64,000 bases of DNA from Paenibacillus silviterrae (GCF_030167925.1 NZ_JASKUT010000001.1:620001-684000), one strand, 5' to 3'; positions 36,428-45,846 are shown, numbered from the stretch's first letter. Notes: generated by a model not told the origin, from the sequence alone. Numbers and translations: made by a program.

Positions 36428-37681
36428 ATGAATCGAAGGCAATTTCTCATCCGCAGCTCGTCCTTCATTGCAGCTTTAACTGCCGGGGCTTGGGCAACCC
36501 AGCTTCCCTTAAAGGCAGGAAATATGGAGAATATGACGACTTCGTCTGCAGCTACCGAAGGCAAGAGAGCTCCCGTCCTGGTCATCGTCCAATTGGCCGG
36601 CGGTAACGACGGCATCAATACGCTGATCCCTTACGGACAGGGAGCTTATTACGATGCAAGGCCGACGCTCGCCTATAAGGAAAAGGAGATACTTGACCTC
36701 AACGGCCAAGTAGGGTTGCATCCAAGCCTGCGAGGGCTTAAAAAACTGTGGGATGAAGGAAAGCTGGGCATTGTGCAGGGAGTGGGGTATCCGGAACCGA
36801 ACCGTTCCCATTTCCGGTCTAAGGATATATGGCAAACGGCGGTTCCCGAGCGGATCGAGACGAGCGGGTGGATCGGACGTTACTTGGAATCGGCATTATC
36901 GAAGGATCCGAATCCTCTTAAAGCCATTGAAATCGGCAAATATTCCTCCAAGGCGCTTCAGACGGGCAATGTCAGCGCTCCGCTGCTGAAGTCGATTGAA
37001 TCATACCAATGGTTGAATCCGAACACGCCGAATGATCAAAAGAACCGGCTGGCAAGGGCATTTCAGTCCATGTACGGATTGCAGCTGAACAATACGAAAA
37101 TTCAGGTGACCGCGAGTCGAGGCACGGATGCCTATTCCAGTGTCAGCGCCATCCAATCTTTGGTATCGCAATATGACAATCGTACGGAATACCCGGCCGG
37201 TGCCTTCGCAGAGGATTTACGGCTTGTTGTCAAGCTTCTTTCCTCAGGCTCGGGAACCCGAGTATTCTGGACTGAGCTGGACGGCTTCGACGATCATGCC
37301 GACGAACGGGGCCAGCATGCGGAATTGCTATCTGTGTATGACAATGCGATCAGTGCCTTTTATCGGGATCTTGAGCTGCACGGGCTGGCGGAGGATGTGG
37401 TTGTCCTGACCTTCTCTGAGTTCGGCAGAAGGGTGAAGGAGAACGGGACAGGGGGGACGGACCACGGTGCGGCAGCCCCTGTGTTTCTGCTCGGGGGACG
37501 CGTGAGCGGAGGCATGTACGGGGAATATCCAAGCTTGACCAAGCTGGATAACAACGGCGATTTGAAGTACAACGTGGATTTCAGGTCCATCTACGCCTCC
37601 TTGCTGGACGGCTGGCTTGGCGGTGACGGGAAGGAAATTTTGGGAAAGAGCTACGAGACGTTTCCATGGTTTCGTTCGTAA
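36428..37681 (+). CDS. DUF1501 domain protein with twin-arginine-like leader
   Basis: 417 residues. The N-terminus MNRRQFLIRSSSFIAALTAG has a twin-arginine-type motif and hydrophobic stretch, so Tat export is likely. DUF1501 (sulfatase/alkaline phosphatase-like superfamily) marks: VIVQLAGGNDGINTLIPYG, LHPSLRGLKKLW, YPEPNRSHFRSKDIWQT, LTFSEFGRRVKENGTGGTDH. Translationally coupled to the DUF1800 gene. A terminator follows. Confidence 0.9.
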   Translation: MNRRQFLIRSSSFIAALTAGAWATQLPLKAGNMENMTTSSAATEGKRAPVLVIVQLAGGNDGINTLIPYGQGAYYDARPTLAYKEKEILDLNGQVGLHPSLRGLKKLWDEGKLGIVQGVGYPEPNRSHFRSKDIWQTAVPERIETSGWIGRYLESALSKDPNPLKAIEIGKYSSKALQTGNVSAPLLKSIESYQWLNPNTPNDQKNRLARAFQSMYGLQLNNTKIQVTASRGTDAYSSVSAIQSLVSQYDNRTEYPAGAFAEDLRLVVKLLSSGSGTRVFWTELDGFDDHADERGQHAELLSVYDNAISAFYRDLELHGLAEDVVVLTFSEFGRRVKENGTGGTDHGAAAPVFLLGGRVSGGMYGEYPSLTKLDNNGDLKYNVDFRSIYASLLDGWLGGDGKEILGKSYETFPWFRS

Positions 37682-37687
37682 AAATAG

Positions 37688-37724
37688 GCAGACGGCACTT
37701 TGCACGGTGCGGTCTGCTTTTCAT
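37688..37724 (+). terminator. Intrinsic terminator after the DUF1501 gene
   Basis: GCAGAC/GTCTGC with inner GCAC/GTGC pairing, followed by TTTTC. Confidence 0.75.
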
Positions 37725-37751
37725 TTTTTGAGGACTTGTTGAAAAGGATTG

Positions 37752-37760
37752 TGGTATACT
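37752..37760 (+). promoter_or_regulatory. Extended -10 promoter for the SGNH gene pair
   Basis: TGG followed by TATACT makes a TGn extended -10 about 50 bp before ATG 37813. A -35 is not clear. Confidence 0.45.
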
Positions 37761-37812
37761 TTGGTAGTTGGTTTTATGACTAAAAGATCGAAATGTAAAC
37801 GGAGGAGAAGCT

Positions 37813-38469
37813 ATGATTTTCGGTGCGAATGAGAAGCTGGTTATGATCGGAGATTCCATTACGGACACGGATCGCAAGAGGCCGCACGGCGAGGGGAGGA
37901 ACGATTCGATCGGCAAAGGTTACGTGTCCGTGGTCAACTCCTTGATTCAGACGGTATATCCGGAGCTGGCGCTCCGTATTATCAATATGGGCATTAGCGG
38001 AAACACGGTGCGTAATTTGAAGGAAAGATGGCAAACGGACGTGCTGGATCTGAAGCCGGATTGGGTTTCTGTCATGATCGGGATCAATGACGTTTGGCGT
38101 CAATACGATCAGCCGCTGATCACGGAATCACACGTGTACATTGAAGAGTATAGGAACACACTGGAGGAGCTCATCGTTACGACGCTTCCGAACGTCAAAG
38201 GCGTGATTCTTATGACGCCGTTCTATATCGAACCGAATCGCTCGGATGCGATGCGCCGCTCGATGGATCAATATGGAGAGGTAGTCAAAGAGCTTGCAGC
38301 CAAGCATGATACGAAGTTCGTCGACACACAAGCTGCGATGGATGCGATTCTTGGCCATATTTATCCGGCGGCACTGGCTTGGGACCGGGTTCATCCGAGC
38401 TTGATCGGTCATACGGTATTGGCTAGAGCGTTCCTCCGTGCTGTAGGTTACGACTGGAATAAAGAATAG
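37813..38469 (+). CDS. SGNH/GDSL hydrolase
   Basis: 218 residues, cytosolic. Blocks in order: VMIGDSITDTDR (Ser), NMGISGNTVRNL (Gly), VMIGINDVWRQ (Asn) and WDRVHPSLIGH (Asp/His). Close to the carbohydrate acetyl-esterase group. GGAGGAG lies before the ATG. It precedes a rhamnogalacturonan acetylesterase-like gene by 13 bp at most, so both probably deacetylate pectin fragments. Confidence 0.92.
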   Translation: MIFGANEKLVMIGDSITDTDRKRPHGEGRNDSIGKGYVSVVNSLIQTVYPELALRIINMGISGNTVRNLKERWQTDVLDLKPDWVSVMIGINDVWRQYDQPLITESHVYIEEYRNTLEELIVTTLPNVKGVILMTPFYIEPNRSDAMRRSMDQYGEVVKELAAKHDTKFVDTQAAMDAILGHIYPAALAWDRVHPSLIGHTVLARAFLRAVGYDWNKE

Positions 38470-38482
38470 GGGTATGGACACA

Positions 38483-39151
38483 ATGAAAGTTTATATTGCC
38501 GGAGATTCAACGGCGGCTACTTATCCGGCGGATAAGTCTCCAATGGCCGGATGGGGACAGATGCTGTCTCTCTTTGTAGATGACTCGGTTCAAGTTCAGA
38601 ATGAAGCGATGTGCGGTAGGAGCTCCAAGAGCTTCCTCGAGGAAGGGCGATTGAAGCCTATTACCGATACGATCGGTAAAGGGGATTACCTGTTTATCCA
38701 ATTCGGGCATAACGACCAGAAGACCAATGAACGATACACGGATCCGGCGTCGACCTATCCGGAGCGTCTTACCAAGTATGTAGACGCGGCACGGCAGGCA
38801 GGGGCGAATCCTGTATTACTGACCTCGGTCGAAAGACGACATTTTGACGAGCAGGGAGAGCTGAAGGATACGCATGGAGACTATCCCGAAGCGATGCGCA
38901 AGCTGGCCGCACAGCTTGAGGTTCCGCTGTTAGACGCTCAGCTCCTTACGCGACGTTTGTATCAATCCTTAGGACCTGAGAAGTCGAAGCAGCTCTTTAC
39001 TTGGCTTCAGCCGGGAGAGCATCCGAACTACCCGGACGGGGTAGAGGACAATACACATTTCAATGAGACAGGGGCAAAAGAAGTAGCCGCCCTCATTGCC
39101 AAAGAGGTTGCTGAACAAGGATGGCCTCTCTCCAGCCATGTCAAGCTATAG
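38483..39151 (+). CDS. Rhamnogalacturonan acetylesterase (RhgT/YesT-like)
   Basis: About 222 residues of the SGNH family CE12: KVYIAGDSTAATYPADKSP (Ser), MCGRSSKSF (Gly), FIQFGHNDQK (Asn) and EDNTHFNETGA (Asp/His). It removes acetyl groups from rhamnogalacturonan fragments. ATG 38474 and 38483 are both possible; 38483 sits 10 bp from AGGGG and begins at the conserved strand. No signal peptide, so it acts on imported oligomers. Confidence 0.9.
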   Translation: MKVYIAGDSTAATYPADKSPMAGWGQMLSLFVDDSVQVQNEAMCGRSSKSFLEEGRLKPITDTIGKGDYLFIQFGHNDQKTNERYTDPASTYPERLTKYVDAARQAGANPVLLTSVERRHFDEQGELKDTHGDYPEAMRKLAAQLEVPLLDAQLLTRRLYQSLGPEKSKQLFTWLQPGEHPNYPDGVEDNTHFNETGAKEVAALIAKEVAEQGWPLSSHVKL

Positions 39152-39167
39152 GGAGGTGAAAGACCGT

Positions 39168-40535
39168 ATGCAGAGCGCTGTCCGCACACAGGAAAAAACC
39201 GCCGGCGCGAAGGCAAGCTTGGTTCAAGCCTTATGCTTCGTATTATTTTTCTCCGTCATGAATGCTACCATGTTCAATGTGGCGTTGCCGGATATCGCCT
39301 CTTCCTTCCGACTTAGTCCATCCTCGGTCAGTTGGATCGTTACGGGATATTCCATCATCTACGCACTGGGTTCGCTCATGTATGGCAAGCTGGCGGATAA
39401 ATATCCGCTGAAACGGCTTATAACAATAGGCTTACTTATGTTCGCGGCCGGTTCGGCGCTGGGCTTTTTCGCGCATACGTACCCATTGGTGCTGGCAGCA
39501 AGGTTCATTCAAGCCGCAGGGGCCTCCTGTGTGCCGGCCCTCGTGATGCTCATTCCGGTAAGATTCTTTCCGCCGGAACAGCGGGGGCGGGTGATGGGGG
39601 TCATCGCTTCTACCATCGCTTTCTCCTCAGGGGTCGGACCGATTGTCGGAGGATTTATCGCCGGTCATTTTTCGTGGAATTCATTATTTTTGATCTCGCT
39701 TGCCGCTCCCGTCGTGCTGCCTTTTATTCGAACATCCTTGCCGGATGAAGATGTGCGTGAGGGTGAGAAGATCGACCTGATCGGAGCAGGGTCGCTTGGC
39801 GCCGCCGTTTCTACGTTCATGCTGTCGGTCACGCAATTCAATTTCTGGTGGCTGCTTGCCAGTGCGGCATTGTTTTCCTTTTTCTTTATCCGAACCCAGA
39901 AAGTATCCAATCCGTTTATTCGGCTTTCCTTGTTCCGTCTGCAGGGGTTTCGCTCCGGATTGATCATCGGATTTCTCGCGATGTTTACGGTGTTCGGCAT
40001 TTTCTTGACTACTCCGATCATGCTTCACTATTTGCATCAGCTTTCGGCGCAAGCCATAGGGCTCACTCTATTCCCTGCCGCGATGGCGGCCGCTCTGATG
40101 GGGCGTGTAGGGGGCAAACTGGTCGACCGGCGCGGCAGCAAGTATACATTATATGTTGCCTTCAGCTTGCTTTCCTTCGGTCTGCTGGCATTATCCGTTG
40201 TAACCGGCCTGTCGGTTGTCGCGGTGGCCTGCGCGCTGCTGTTCGTCAACAGCTCCTTTACCTTCGTTCAATCGGCGCTGGCTAAGGTAGTATCCTCTGC
40301 GCTTCCCAAGGAACAAACAGGAATTGGCATGGGCATCTACAACCTGACGAACTTTCTGGCGGGTGCGATCAGCGGAGCTGTGATGAGTAAGACCGTCGAG
40401 TTCGATTGGAGCGGGTGGAATGTGTTAGCAATCCAGCATCCGTCGACCTACGGAACCATTTACTTTCTGCTGGCGGCGCTCGCCGGGCTCAATATTTGGC
40501 TAATTCACCGCAAGCTGGAAAGTAACGTCAGCTAG
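39168..40535 (+). CDS. MFS transporter, DHA2-like drug:H+ antiporter family
   Basis: About 455 residues with 12 to 14 membrane helices. Motif C and A equivalents: FNVALPDIASSF, SWIVTGYSIIYALGSLMYGKLADKYPLKR and GVGPIVGGFIAG, given as pieces of at most 20 residues each in the protein. It probably exports a drug or metabolite. ATG 39168 follows GGGAGGTGA 17 bp after the esterase stop, so it is in the same transcript. The frame extends further upstream but into the esterase gene. Confidence 0.87.
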   Translation: MQSAVRTQEKTAGAKASLVQALCFVLFFSVMNATMFNVALPDIASSFRLSPSSVSWIVTGYSIIYALGSLMYGKLADKYPLKRLITIGLLMFAAGSALGFFAHTYPLVLAARFIQAAGASCVPALVMLIPVRFFPPEQRGRVMGVIASTIAFSSGVGPIVGGFIAGHFSWNSLFLISLAAPVVLPFIRTSLPDEDVREGEKIDLIGAGSLGAAVSTFMLSVTQFNFWWLLASAALFSFFFIRTQKVSNPFIRLSLFRLQGFRSGLIIGFLAMFTVFGIFLTTPIMLHYLHQLSAQAIGLTLFPAAMAAALMGRVGGKLVDRRGSKYTLYVAFSLLSFGLLALSVVTGLSVVAVACALLFVNSSFTFVQSALAKVVSSALPKEQTGIGMGIYNLTNFLAGAISGAVMSKTVEFDWSGWNVLAIQHPSTYGTIYFLLAALAGLNIWLIHRKLESNVS

Positions 40536-40552
40536 ACTGCCGAAAACGTTCA

Positions 40553-40582
40553 AGCCCTGGCCTCCTGCCGGGGCTTTTTTCT
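40553..40582 (+). terminator. Intrinsic terminator after the MFS gene
   Basis: AGCCCTGGC and GCCGGGGCT (one G-T) with a TTTTTT tail. Confidence 0.88.
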
Positions 40583-40722
40583 GTTCTGCGCCCGGGGAAT
40601 TTTATGCGGTTTTTATATAGGGTTTCGACAAGGTTCCTTCCGAGGTTTCGAGCAATTTTTCGGACGATATCCGTTATACTATGAATATAAGGTTTTCATA
40701 TAGAAATGGTAGGGAGATGCGA

Positions 40723-40986
40723 ATGTCATATGTAGAGCATATTAATCTAGCGAACGATCATGGTCATGTGTATTGCTGCTTAAGGAACAAAATCGTCACG
40801 TTAAGCGCTGAGCAGATCGACCGCTTTTGTTCCGGCTGCATGATGAATCGCGGCTTTACGCCGGGCTTCAGCGTACATTGCTATTGGAAGGATGCCAGAG
40901 TGCTCGAAAGTCCGCATATCGTGCAGGACCCCGGATCGGAATATGCCGGGATGCAGCGCCGCAAAACCAATGCCCCGAGGAGGTAA
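40723..40986 (+). CDS. Small hypothetical protein with a Cys-rich segment
   Basis: About 87 residues; family not recognised. CCLRN and FCSGCMM contribute four Cys, with HDHGHVY-like His residues nearby (NDHGHVYCC), so metal binding is possible. ATG 40723 is 6 bp from AGGGAG, better than the in-frame ATG at 40681 or 40717. A TATACT at 40674-40679 may be its -10. The next small gene starts 6 bp after its stop, so they are co-transcribed. Confidence 0.6.
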   Translation: MSYVEHINLANDHGHVYCCLRNKIVTLSAEQIDRFCSGCMMNRGFTPGFSVHCYWKDARVLESPHIVQDPGSEYAGMQRRKTNAPRR

Positions 40987-40992
40987 ACGCAG

Positions 40993-41268
40993 TTGATCAG
41001 CGAGAAATTCAAGCCGAGAGTATTGTGGTTTATTAATGAAGAGATCGAATCGACCTTACGCCATCTCGAAGGCGGTTTAATCAGCAAGGATCAAGCGATT
41101 GGAAGCTTGAATACGATTTACCGGATCGCCTCCAGCATCGAATCGACCGAGCATATGCGAAGTATTTGCCAAATTACCTCCTATATTCGGAGCTCGCAGC
41201 ATTATTTCCGGCTGTTGACATATTATCGGCGTTCCTATTATGGTGAAGTCAGTGGAGCACAGGCATAA
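40993..41268 (+). CDS. Small helical hypothetical protein (TTG start)
   Basis: 91 residues, predicted all-helical (EIESTLRHLEGGLISKDQAI, HMRSICQITSYIRSSQHYF); family not recognised. The TTG start at 40993 is supported by GAGGAGG 9 bp upstream and by spacing to the preceding gene. Its stop codon lies inside the terminator stem, a compact arrangement. Confidence 0.6.
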   Translation: MISEKFKPRVLWFINEEIESTLRHLEGGLISKDQAIGSLNTIYRIASSIESTEHMRSICQITSYIRSSQHYFRLLTYYRRSYYGEVSGAQA

Positions 41269-41287
41269 GGCTGCCTGTGCTTTTTTT
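41256..41287 (+). terminator. Terminator overlapping the stop codon of the small helical protein gene
   Basis: AGCACAGGCA (41256-41265) and TGCCTGTGCT form a 10-bp perfect stem with TAAGGC in the loop, followed by seven T. The TAA stop is in the loop. Confidence 0.92.
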
Positions 41288-41338
41288 GTATGCGGGAAAC
41301 TTTTTCTGAGGAATTTCCATCTCTTCACTGTCGATTTG

Positions 41339-41347
41339 TGCTATAAT
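41339..41347 (+). promoter_or_regulatory. Extended -10 promoter for the Spo0B-type kinase gene
   Basis: TGC followed by TATAAT gives a strong TGn extended -10 about 45 bp before GTG 41391; no good -35. Confidence 0.55.
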
Positions 41348-41390
41348 TTATCAAAGTTAACCAACCATAGATATAATTGGGGTGATATAG

Positions 41391-43136
41391 GTGCCCGCCA
41401 CGAAAAAGGGGAAGTTCATCACCGTCTTTGTTATCATCTTCTTTTCTACCATTCTCCTAAACAATATATTGTATTTTCTCACGACGACAGAGATGCTGGA
41501 GCGCAGCTCACAGAAGGAATCGGAGATGATTGCCGGGGATTTACGCAGTGCGATCAATCGTTATCATACCTCGGCAAGATTCGTTGAGGATCTGGTCGGT
41601 CAAGAGCTGAGGGCGGCGGCCGTAGCGGCGAAGCTCGCCTTGCCTCCGCAAGCGAAAGACGTCACCAACGAGCAGCTGGCCGAGCTAAGCGAGGCATTGG
41701 GCATATCACATATCACTCTATTTCAACGAGTGAACGGTGATATCGTCGGAGTGAAGTCATCCGACCCTAAGGAGATCGGTCTGAGCACCAAGGGCTGGAC
41801 ATTTTGGTTTACTGCGTTTCAGCAGCTCCTTGATCATAAGGAAGTCACGATCCCGGAAGGCCAGAAGCTGAAATATTACTGGTCCGGGCCGATAGAGCAC
41901 GCAGCAACGGATCCGACGTATATTGATAAGTGGGGCTATTATTATGACGGAACCACGGACTACATTATCAACCCCTTTGTCCATGAAACGCAGATCAAAG
42001 AATTCGAGAAGCTCGTAGGACACGATCAGATTGTCAAGGAGGTTCTGGCTGACAATAAATTTATTTTGGAAGTAACGGGCTTTAACCCGAAGTTCTTTGG
42101 CAAAAGCATACCGCAATACGAAGGGCAGAACGGGGCGAAGTTCACTTCCTTATATGAGAAGGACATTTATTTCGGCAGCTATGAATACAAGGATCCGGCG
42201 GATGTGGAAACGGTTCAGACGGCGATCGGCTCCAAAGAGGTTGTGACCTTCTCGTCAACGGTGAATGGCAAGCGTTTGATTAAAAGCTTCATTCCTGTAA
42301 CGGCGGATACGGATATCGTCGGGAAGGAGTTTCCGTATGTGATCAGCATCGTTATGGATTACGCCGAGATTCGCAAGCAGCTGGAGGCGCAAATTATGAA
42401 CGCCTTCTACATCATAGTGCTGGCTACAATCCTCAGCATCATTTTTGCAAGCATCTACACTAGAATTATACGCCGCACCAAGGAGGATGCGGTCCAGTTG
42501 ACACAGGACCAATTCATCGTCGATATGAACAAAATGTTCACGACCATTCGCGGGCAGCGTCACGATTTCATCAACCATGTACAAACCATCTATTCGTTAA
42601 TCTCTTTAAACAAATTTGCGGAAGCGAAGTCGTATACGAAGGAATTCGTGGATGAGATTCTGGAAGTGAATGATATCATCCACATTCACCATCCTGTAAT
42701 TGCGTCTCAGGTGCAGGCGAAGGTAGCGATGTCGATTACGAGGAAAATTCGCTTCAGTCACGAGTTTCACAGCCTGAATCAAGTTTCCTTGAACGCGCTT
42801 AAGTCCGTAGATATTGTCAAAATTATCGGCAACCTCGTGGACAACGCTTTCGATGAGGTCGTTAAGCTGCCTGCCGATTCCCGTTGGGTGGAGCTGAAGG
42901 GCTGGGTAGAGAAGGATGTGCTGTGCCTCAGTGTCTCCAATCCCTGCTTGACCGTTCCGGATGAAGCTTCATTAAAGCAAATGTTTCAGCCGGGCTTTTC
43001 AACCAAAAGGAAGGGCGAGCATTCCGGCCTCGGCCTATCGATTGTTAACGACCTCCTGCATCAGTATCGCGGAGGCATCCGGGTCACTACAAGCGCCGAT
43101 ACGATCACCTTCCACGTACGGTTGCCTCTGGGATAA
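41391..43136 (+). CDS. Sensor histidine kinase with Spo0B-type dimerisation domain
   Basis: 581 residues. Membrane helix at about 8-28 (FITVFVIIFFSTILLNNILYF), a long external sensor, a second helix around 343-363 (FYIIVLATILSIIFASIYT), then QRHDFINHVQTIYSLISL, where the His is the Spo0B-type phospho-acceptor, and an HATPase with NLVDNAFDEV and GEHSGLGLSIVND. It starts with GTG behind GGGGTGA. No response regulator gene is adjacent, so it is an orphan kinase, as sporulation or citrate-type (CitA/DcuS) relatives may be. Terminator follows. Confidence 0.88.
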   Translation: MPATKKGKFITVFVIIFFSTILLNNILYFLTTTEMLERSSQKESEMIAGDLRSAINRYHTSARFVEDLVGQELRAAAVAAKLALPPQAKDVTNEQLAELSEALGISHITLFQRVNGDIVGVKSSDPKEIGLSTKGWTFWFTAFQQLLDHKEVTIPEGQKLKYYWSGPIEHAATDPTYIDKWGYYYDGTTDYIINPFVHETQIKEFEKLVGHDQIVKEVLADNKFILEVTGFNPKFFGKSIPQYEGQNGAKFTSLYEKDIYFGSYEYKDPADVETVQTAIGSKEVVTFSSTVNGKRLIKSFIPVTADTDIVGKEFPYVISIVMDYAEIRKQLEAQIMNAFYIIVLATILSIIFASIYTRIIRRTKEDAVQLTQDQFIVDMNKMFTTIRGQRHDFINHVQTIYSLISLNKFAEAKSYTKEFVDEILEVNDIIHIHHPVIASQVQAKVAMSITRKIRFSHEFHSLNQVSLNALKSVDIVKIIGNLVDNAFDEVVKLPADSRWVELKGWVEKDVLCLSVSNPCLTVPDEASLKQMFQPGFSTKRKGEHSGLGLSIVNDLLHQYRGGIRVTTSADTITFHVRLPLG

Positions 43137-43144
43137 TAAAAAAA

Positions 43145-43199
43145 TGGAGGCTGCACACCTAAGTTGGGATCATTCCGCTAAGGCTGCAGCCTCATTTTT
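43145..43199 (+). terminator. Intrinsic terminator after the Spo0B-type kinase gene
   Basis: GAGGCTGC (43147-43154) pairs with GCAGCCTC (43186-43193), followed by ATTTTTA. Confidence 0.75.
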
Positions 43200-43303
43200 A
43201 TTCCAAGGGATAGCTCTAGACACCTCTTGGCGAATATGCTAAAGTCTAGGCAAACGGGTAGATGCACAAATTTCGAATCGGTACAAGGAACGGGAGGGGC
43301 TGT

Positions 43304-45703
43304 ATGCTGAATAAATGGCGAATCGACCGTCGCAGCGTTCTTATGACCTGGCTTTTGTCCTACATGGCTGTTCTGCTGCTGCCCGTCTCGATGAGCGTCA
43401 TTGTTTATTGGCAATCGAGCAACACCCTCGGGCAGGAGATTCATCAAGCGAACAATTCCCTTCTGCTTCAGGTCCGTGAAATGATGGACAATCAATTTGA
43501 ATCGATGGAGCGGCTGAACCTCGAGCTGACGACGAACGTTAAGGTCCGCGAGCTGCTGCATTCCAATAAATATGAGAGATACCCCGCTGAGTATATGTAC
43601 GATCTGTATCAGGTAACGAAGGATTTTTTGAATTACCAGACCTCCTACTCCTTAATTGACCTCTTTTACATTTATATCCCGGGCAAAGATACGCTGCTGC
43701 TGCCAGGGGTTTATCGACAATCCGAATTTGCCTATAAGCTCATCCACGAAAGCGCTGCCTTTCCTTATGCCAAATGGAAGGACATTGTTACGAGCAAAAA
43801 TTTCAGGGGTTTTATTACCATGACTCGAGTGAAGGAGGACGGAAGCCGTAATAAATCGCTGGCGTTCGTAAGCACCCTTCCCCCGGAGAATAACGCTCCT
43901 GTAGGAACTAATGTCATTATGATTGACCAATCACGCATTCTTCGCTCGCTTCAGAACATGGAGCTCTTTAATAAGGGACATGTTCTGATATTAAATGAAA
44001 TGAATCAAACGCTGGTATCTACCTCTGAGGAAGCTATTACGCTTGACCCTGCATTTGAGCAGGCGATGCTGGAGAATAACAGCTTTCTATGGAAGAAAGG
44101 CAATCAGCAATATGAGGTATCCTTTATCGAGTCTTCCAAGTCTAAGCTCAAATACGTTTCGCTGATTCCAAGCGATCTCTTCTGGGAAAAGGCCGAGCGG
44201 GTTCGGAGCCTGACGTATATGAGCATTGCGATCAGCTTGCTTGGCGGAATACTGCTTACCTCTTTTTTCGTAATGAAAAATTATTATCCCGTCCGCAGAC
44301 TTGTTCACGCCTTGACAGGACGAATGGAGGTGCCGCGGCAGAGGAGCTTTAACGAATTCTCCTTCATACAGGAAGCGGTGGATCACACGCTTGTTGAGAT
44401 GAACAGGATTATGCTGGAGCGGAAGCGGCAGCACCCGATATTGCGGAATAACTTTCTCCAGCGCTTGCTTAAGGGGAAGCTGGATGGTCAAATTCCGGTC
44501 GATGAGTCGCTGGCGGCATTCGATATTCGCCTGCGCTCCGACGATTTTGCCGTGATGATGATTTATACGTCCGATAGCGAACGTTTTCTGGAACGAGTCC
44601 CGGGCATGGCGGAGCCGGAAGGCACCAAGCTGATGCATTTTATTATGAAGAATGTGCTGGAAGAGCTGGTCAATGAACGGCATCTCGGTTACGTAGTGGA
44701 AATGGAAGAGATGCAGGCGTGCTTGATTAATCTCTCCGGCGAGCAGCAGGGGCAGGAACGGTTATCCGAGCTCCTGGACATTTGCAAAGCAGCACAGGCA
44801 TTTCTGAGCAGCAAATACCACATTGGGGTTACCTTATCCGTAAGCCGTATTCACAAGGGGATTCACGAAATCGTGAATGCTTACCAAGAGGCGCTGGACG
44901 CCATGGAATACAAGCTGGTGATGGGCAGCGAAGAAATTTTATCCTACGAAGAGATTCACAAGATTACCTCTTCGGAAGATCCGGATGTTGTGTATTATTA
45001 TCCGCTGCAGCTAGAGCAGCAGCTCATCAACTTCGTGAAGCTGGGCGATTTCCCAATGGCGCGTCAGACGTTGGAGGAAGTCATCCAGCGGAACCTGAGC
45101 GGGACGGTTCTATCGGTTACTATGGCTCGATGCCTTATTCTCAATCTGGCCAGCACGCTGATCAAAACGTTAAGTGAAATCGGCGACTCGCAGGATGCGC
45201 TGCTTCTGCAGAAGCTACACCACGTAGAGAAGCGTATCGAGCGGCTGACCTCTTGCGAAACGATGCAGGAGATGAAGGATCAATTGATAGCTTTTGTTGA
45301 GAAGGTGTGTGAATATACGCTGGCACGCCGCCAGCAGCATCTTCAACAATCGAAGCAGCGGGTCATGGAGGAGCGGATCTCGCAGATTCATGCATTTATT
45401 GAGGAGCATTACAAGGATCCGAACTTGAACATCTCAATGATCGGCGATCATTTTGAAATGAAGGCTGCCTATTTATCAAAGCTTTTCAAAGACCATACTG
45501 GAGAAGGCCTGCTCGAAACGATAAACCGGACGCGGATCGCTAAAGCCAAGAGGCTGATCACGGATCGGAATAAAAATGTCAGCGATGTTGCCGGCTGTGT
45601 GGGCTTTAACGATGTGAATGCTTTCATCCGGACGTTCAAGAAGTACGAAAGCATCACCCCGGGCAAATATAAGGAGCTTATGGAGAAAAAAGCCGCAGAA
45701 TAG
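43304..45703 (+). CDS. Membrane-anchored AraC-type regulator with extracellular sensor (LplR/YtdP-like)
   Basis: About 799 residues. Helix near 15-35 (LLSYMAVLLLPVSMSVIVYW), a Cache-like outside domain, helix near 305-325 (MSIAISLLGGILLTSFFVM), a cytoplasmic linker, and a C-terminal AraC HTH pair (LNISMIGDHFEMKAAYLSKL; VSDVAGCVGFNDVNAFIRTF). It senses an extracellular sugar directly and activates the importer genes 220 bp downstream. ATG 43304 follows GGGAGGGGC; the frame's earlier ATG lacks one. Its likely operator is at 45742-45770. Confidence 0.9.
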   Translation: MLNKWRIDRRSVLMTWLLSYMAVLLLPVSMSVIVYWQSSNTLGQEIHQANNSLLLQVREMMDNQFESMERLNLELTTNVKVRELLHSNKYERYPAEYMYDLYQVTKDFLNYQTSYSLIDLFYIYIPGKDTLLLPGVYRQSEFAYKLIHESAAFPYAKWKDIVTSKNFRGFITMTRVKEDGSRNKSLAFVSTLPPENNAPVGTNVIMIDQSRILRSLQNMELFNKGHVLILNEMNQTLVSTSEEAITLDPAFEQAMLENNSFLWKKGNQQYEVSFIESSKSKLKYVSLIPSDLFWEKAERVRSLTYMSIAISLLGGILLTSFFVMKNYYPVRRLVHALTGRMEVPRQRSFNEFSFIQEAVDHTLVEMNRIMLERKRQHPILRNNFLQRLLKGKLDGQIPVDESLAAFDIRLRSDDFAVMMIYTSDSERFLERVPGMAEPEGTKLMHFIMKNVLEELVNERHLGYVVEMEEMQACLINLSGEQQGQERLSELLDICKAAQAFLSSKYHIGVTLSVSRIHKGIHEIVNAYQEALDAMEYKLVMGSEEILSYEEIHKITSSEDPDVVYYYPLQLEQQLINFVKLGDFPMARQTLEEVIQRNLSGTVLSVTMARCLILNLASTLIKTLSEIGDSQDALLLQKLHHVEKRIERLTSCETMQEMKDQLIAFVEKVCEYTLARRQQHLQQSKQRVMEERISQIHAFIEEHYKDPNLNISMIGDHFEMKAAYLSKLFKDHTGEGLLETINRTRIAKAKRLITDRNKNVSDVAGCVGFNDVNAFIRTFKKYESITPGKYKELMEKKAAE

Positions 45704-45713
45704 CGGTTTTTTT
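45685..45713 (+). terminator. Short terminator spanning the AraC-type regulator stop codon
   Basis: AAAAAAGCCGC and GCGGTTTTTTT pair over AGAATA, which includes part of the TAG stop. Confidence 0.7.
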
Positions 45714-45741
45714 CGTATAGGGTGATCCTGAAAATATGCAA

Positions 45742-45846
45742 GATTGTCATTTTTAACGATGCGATTGTCACTTTTCAAGATCGGGGCAATCGATTTTGAA
45801 GATCGATTTGGATGAATTTACGATATTCAAAATGAAAGCGATATCA
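45742..45846 (+). promoter_or_regulatory. LplA-type operon control region: 21-bp-spaced direct repeat and perfect cre box
   Basis: GATTGTCA occurs at 45742-45749 and 45763-45770, exactly 21 bp apart (two helical turns), each followed by a TTTT-containing stretch, as expected for an AraC-type activator site. TGAAAGCGATATCA at 45833-45846 matches the cre consensus TGWAANCGNTNWCA at all 14 positions, so CcpA repression is very likely. A TATCCGGATA palindrome lies near 45896-45905. Confidence 0.65.
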
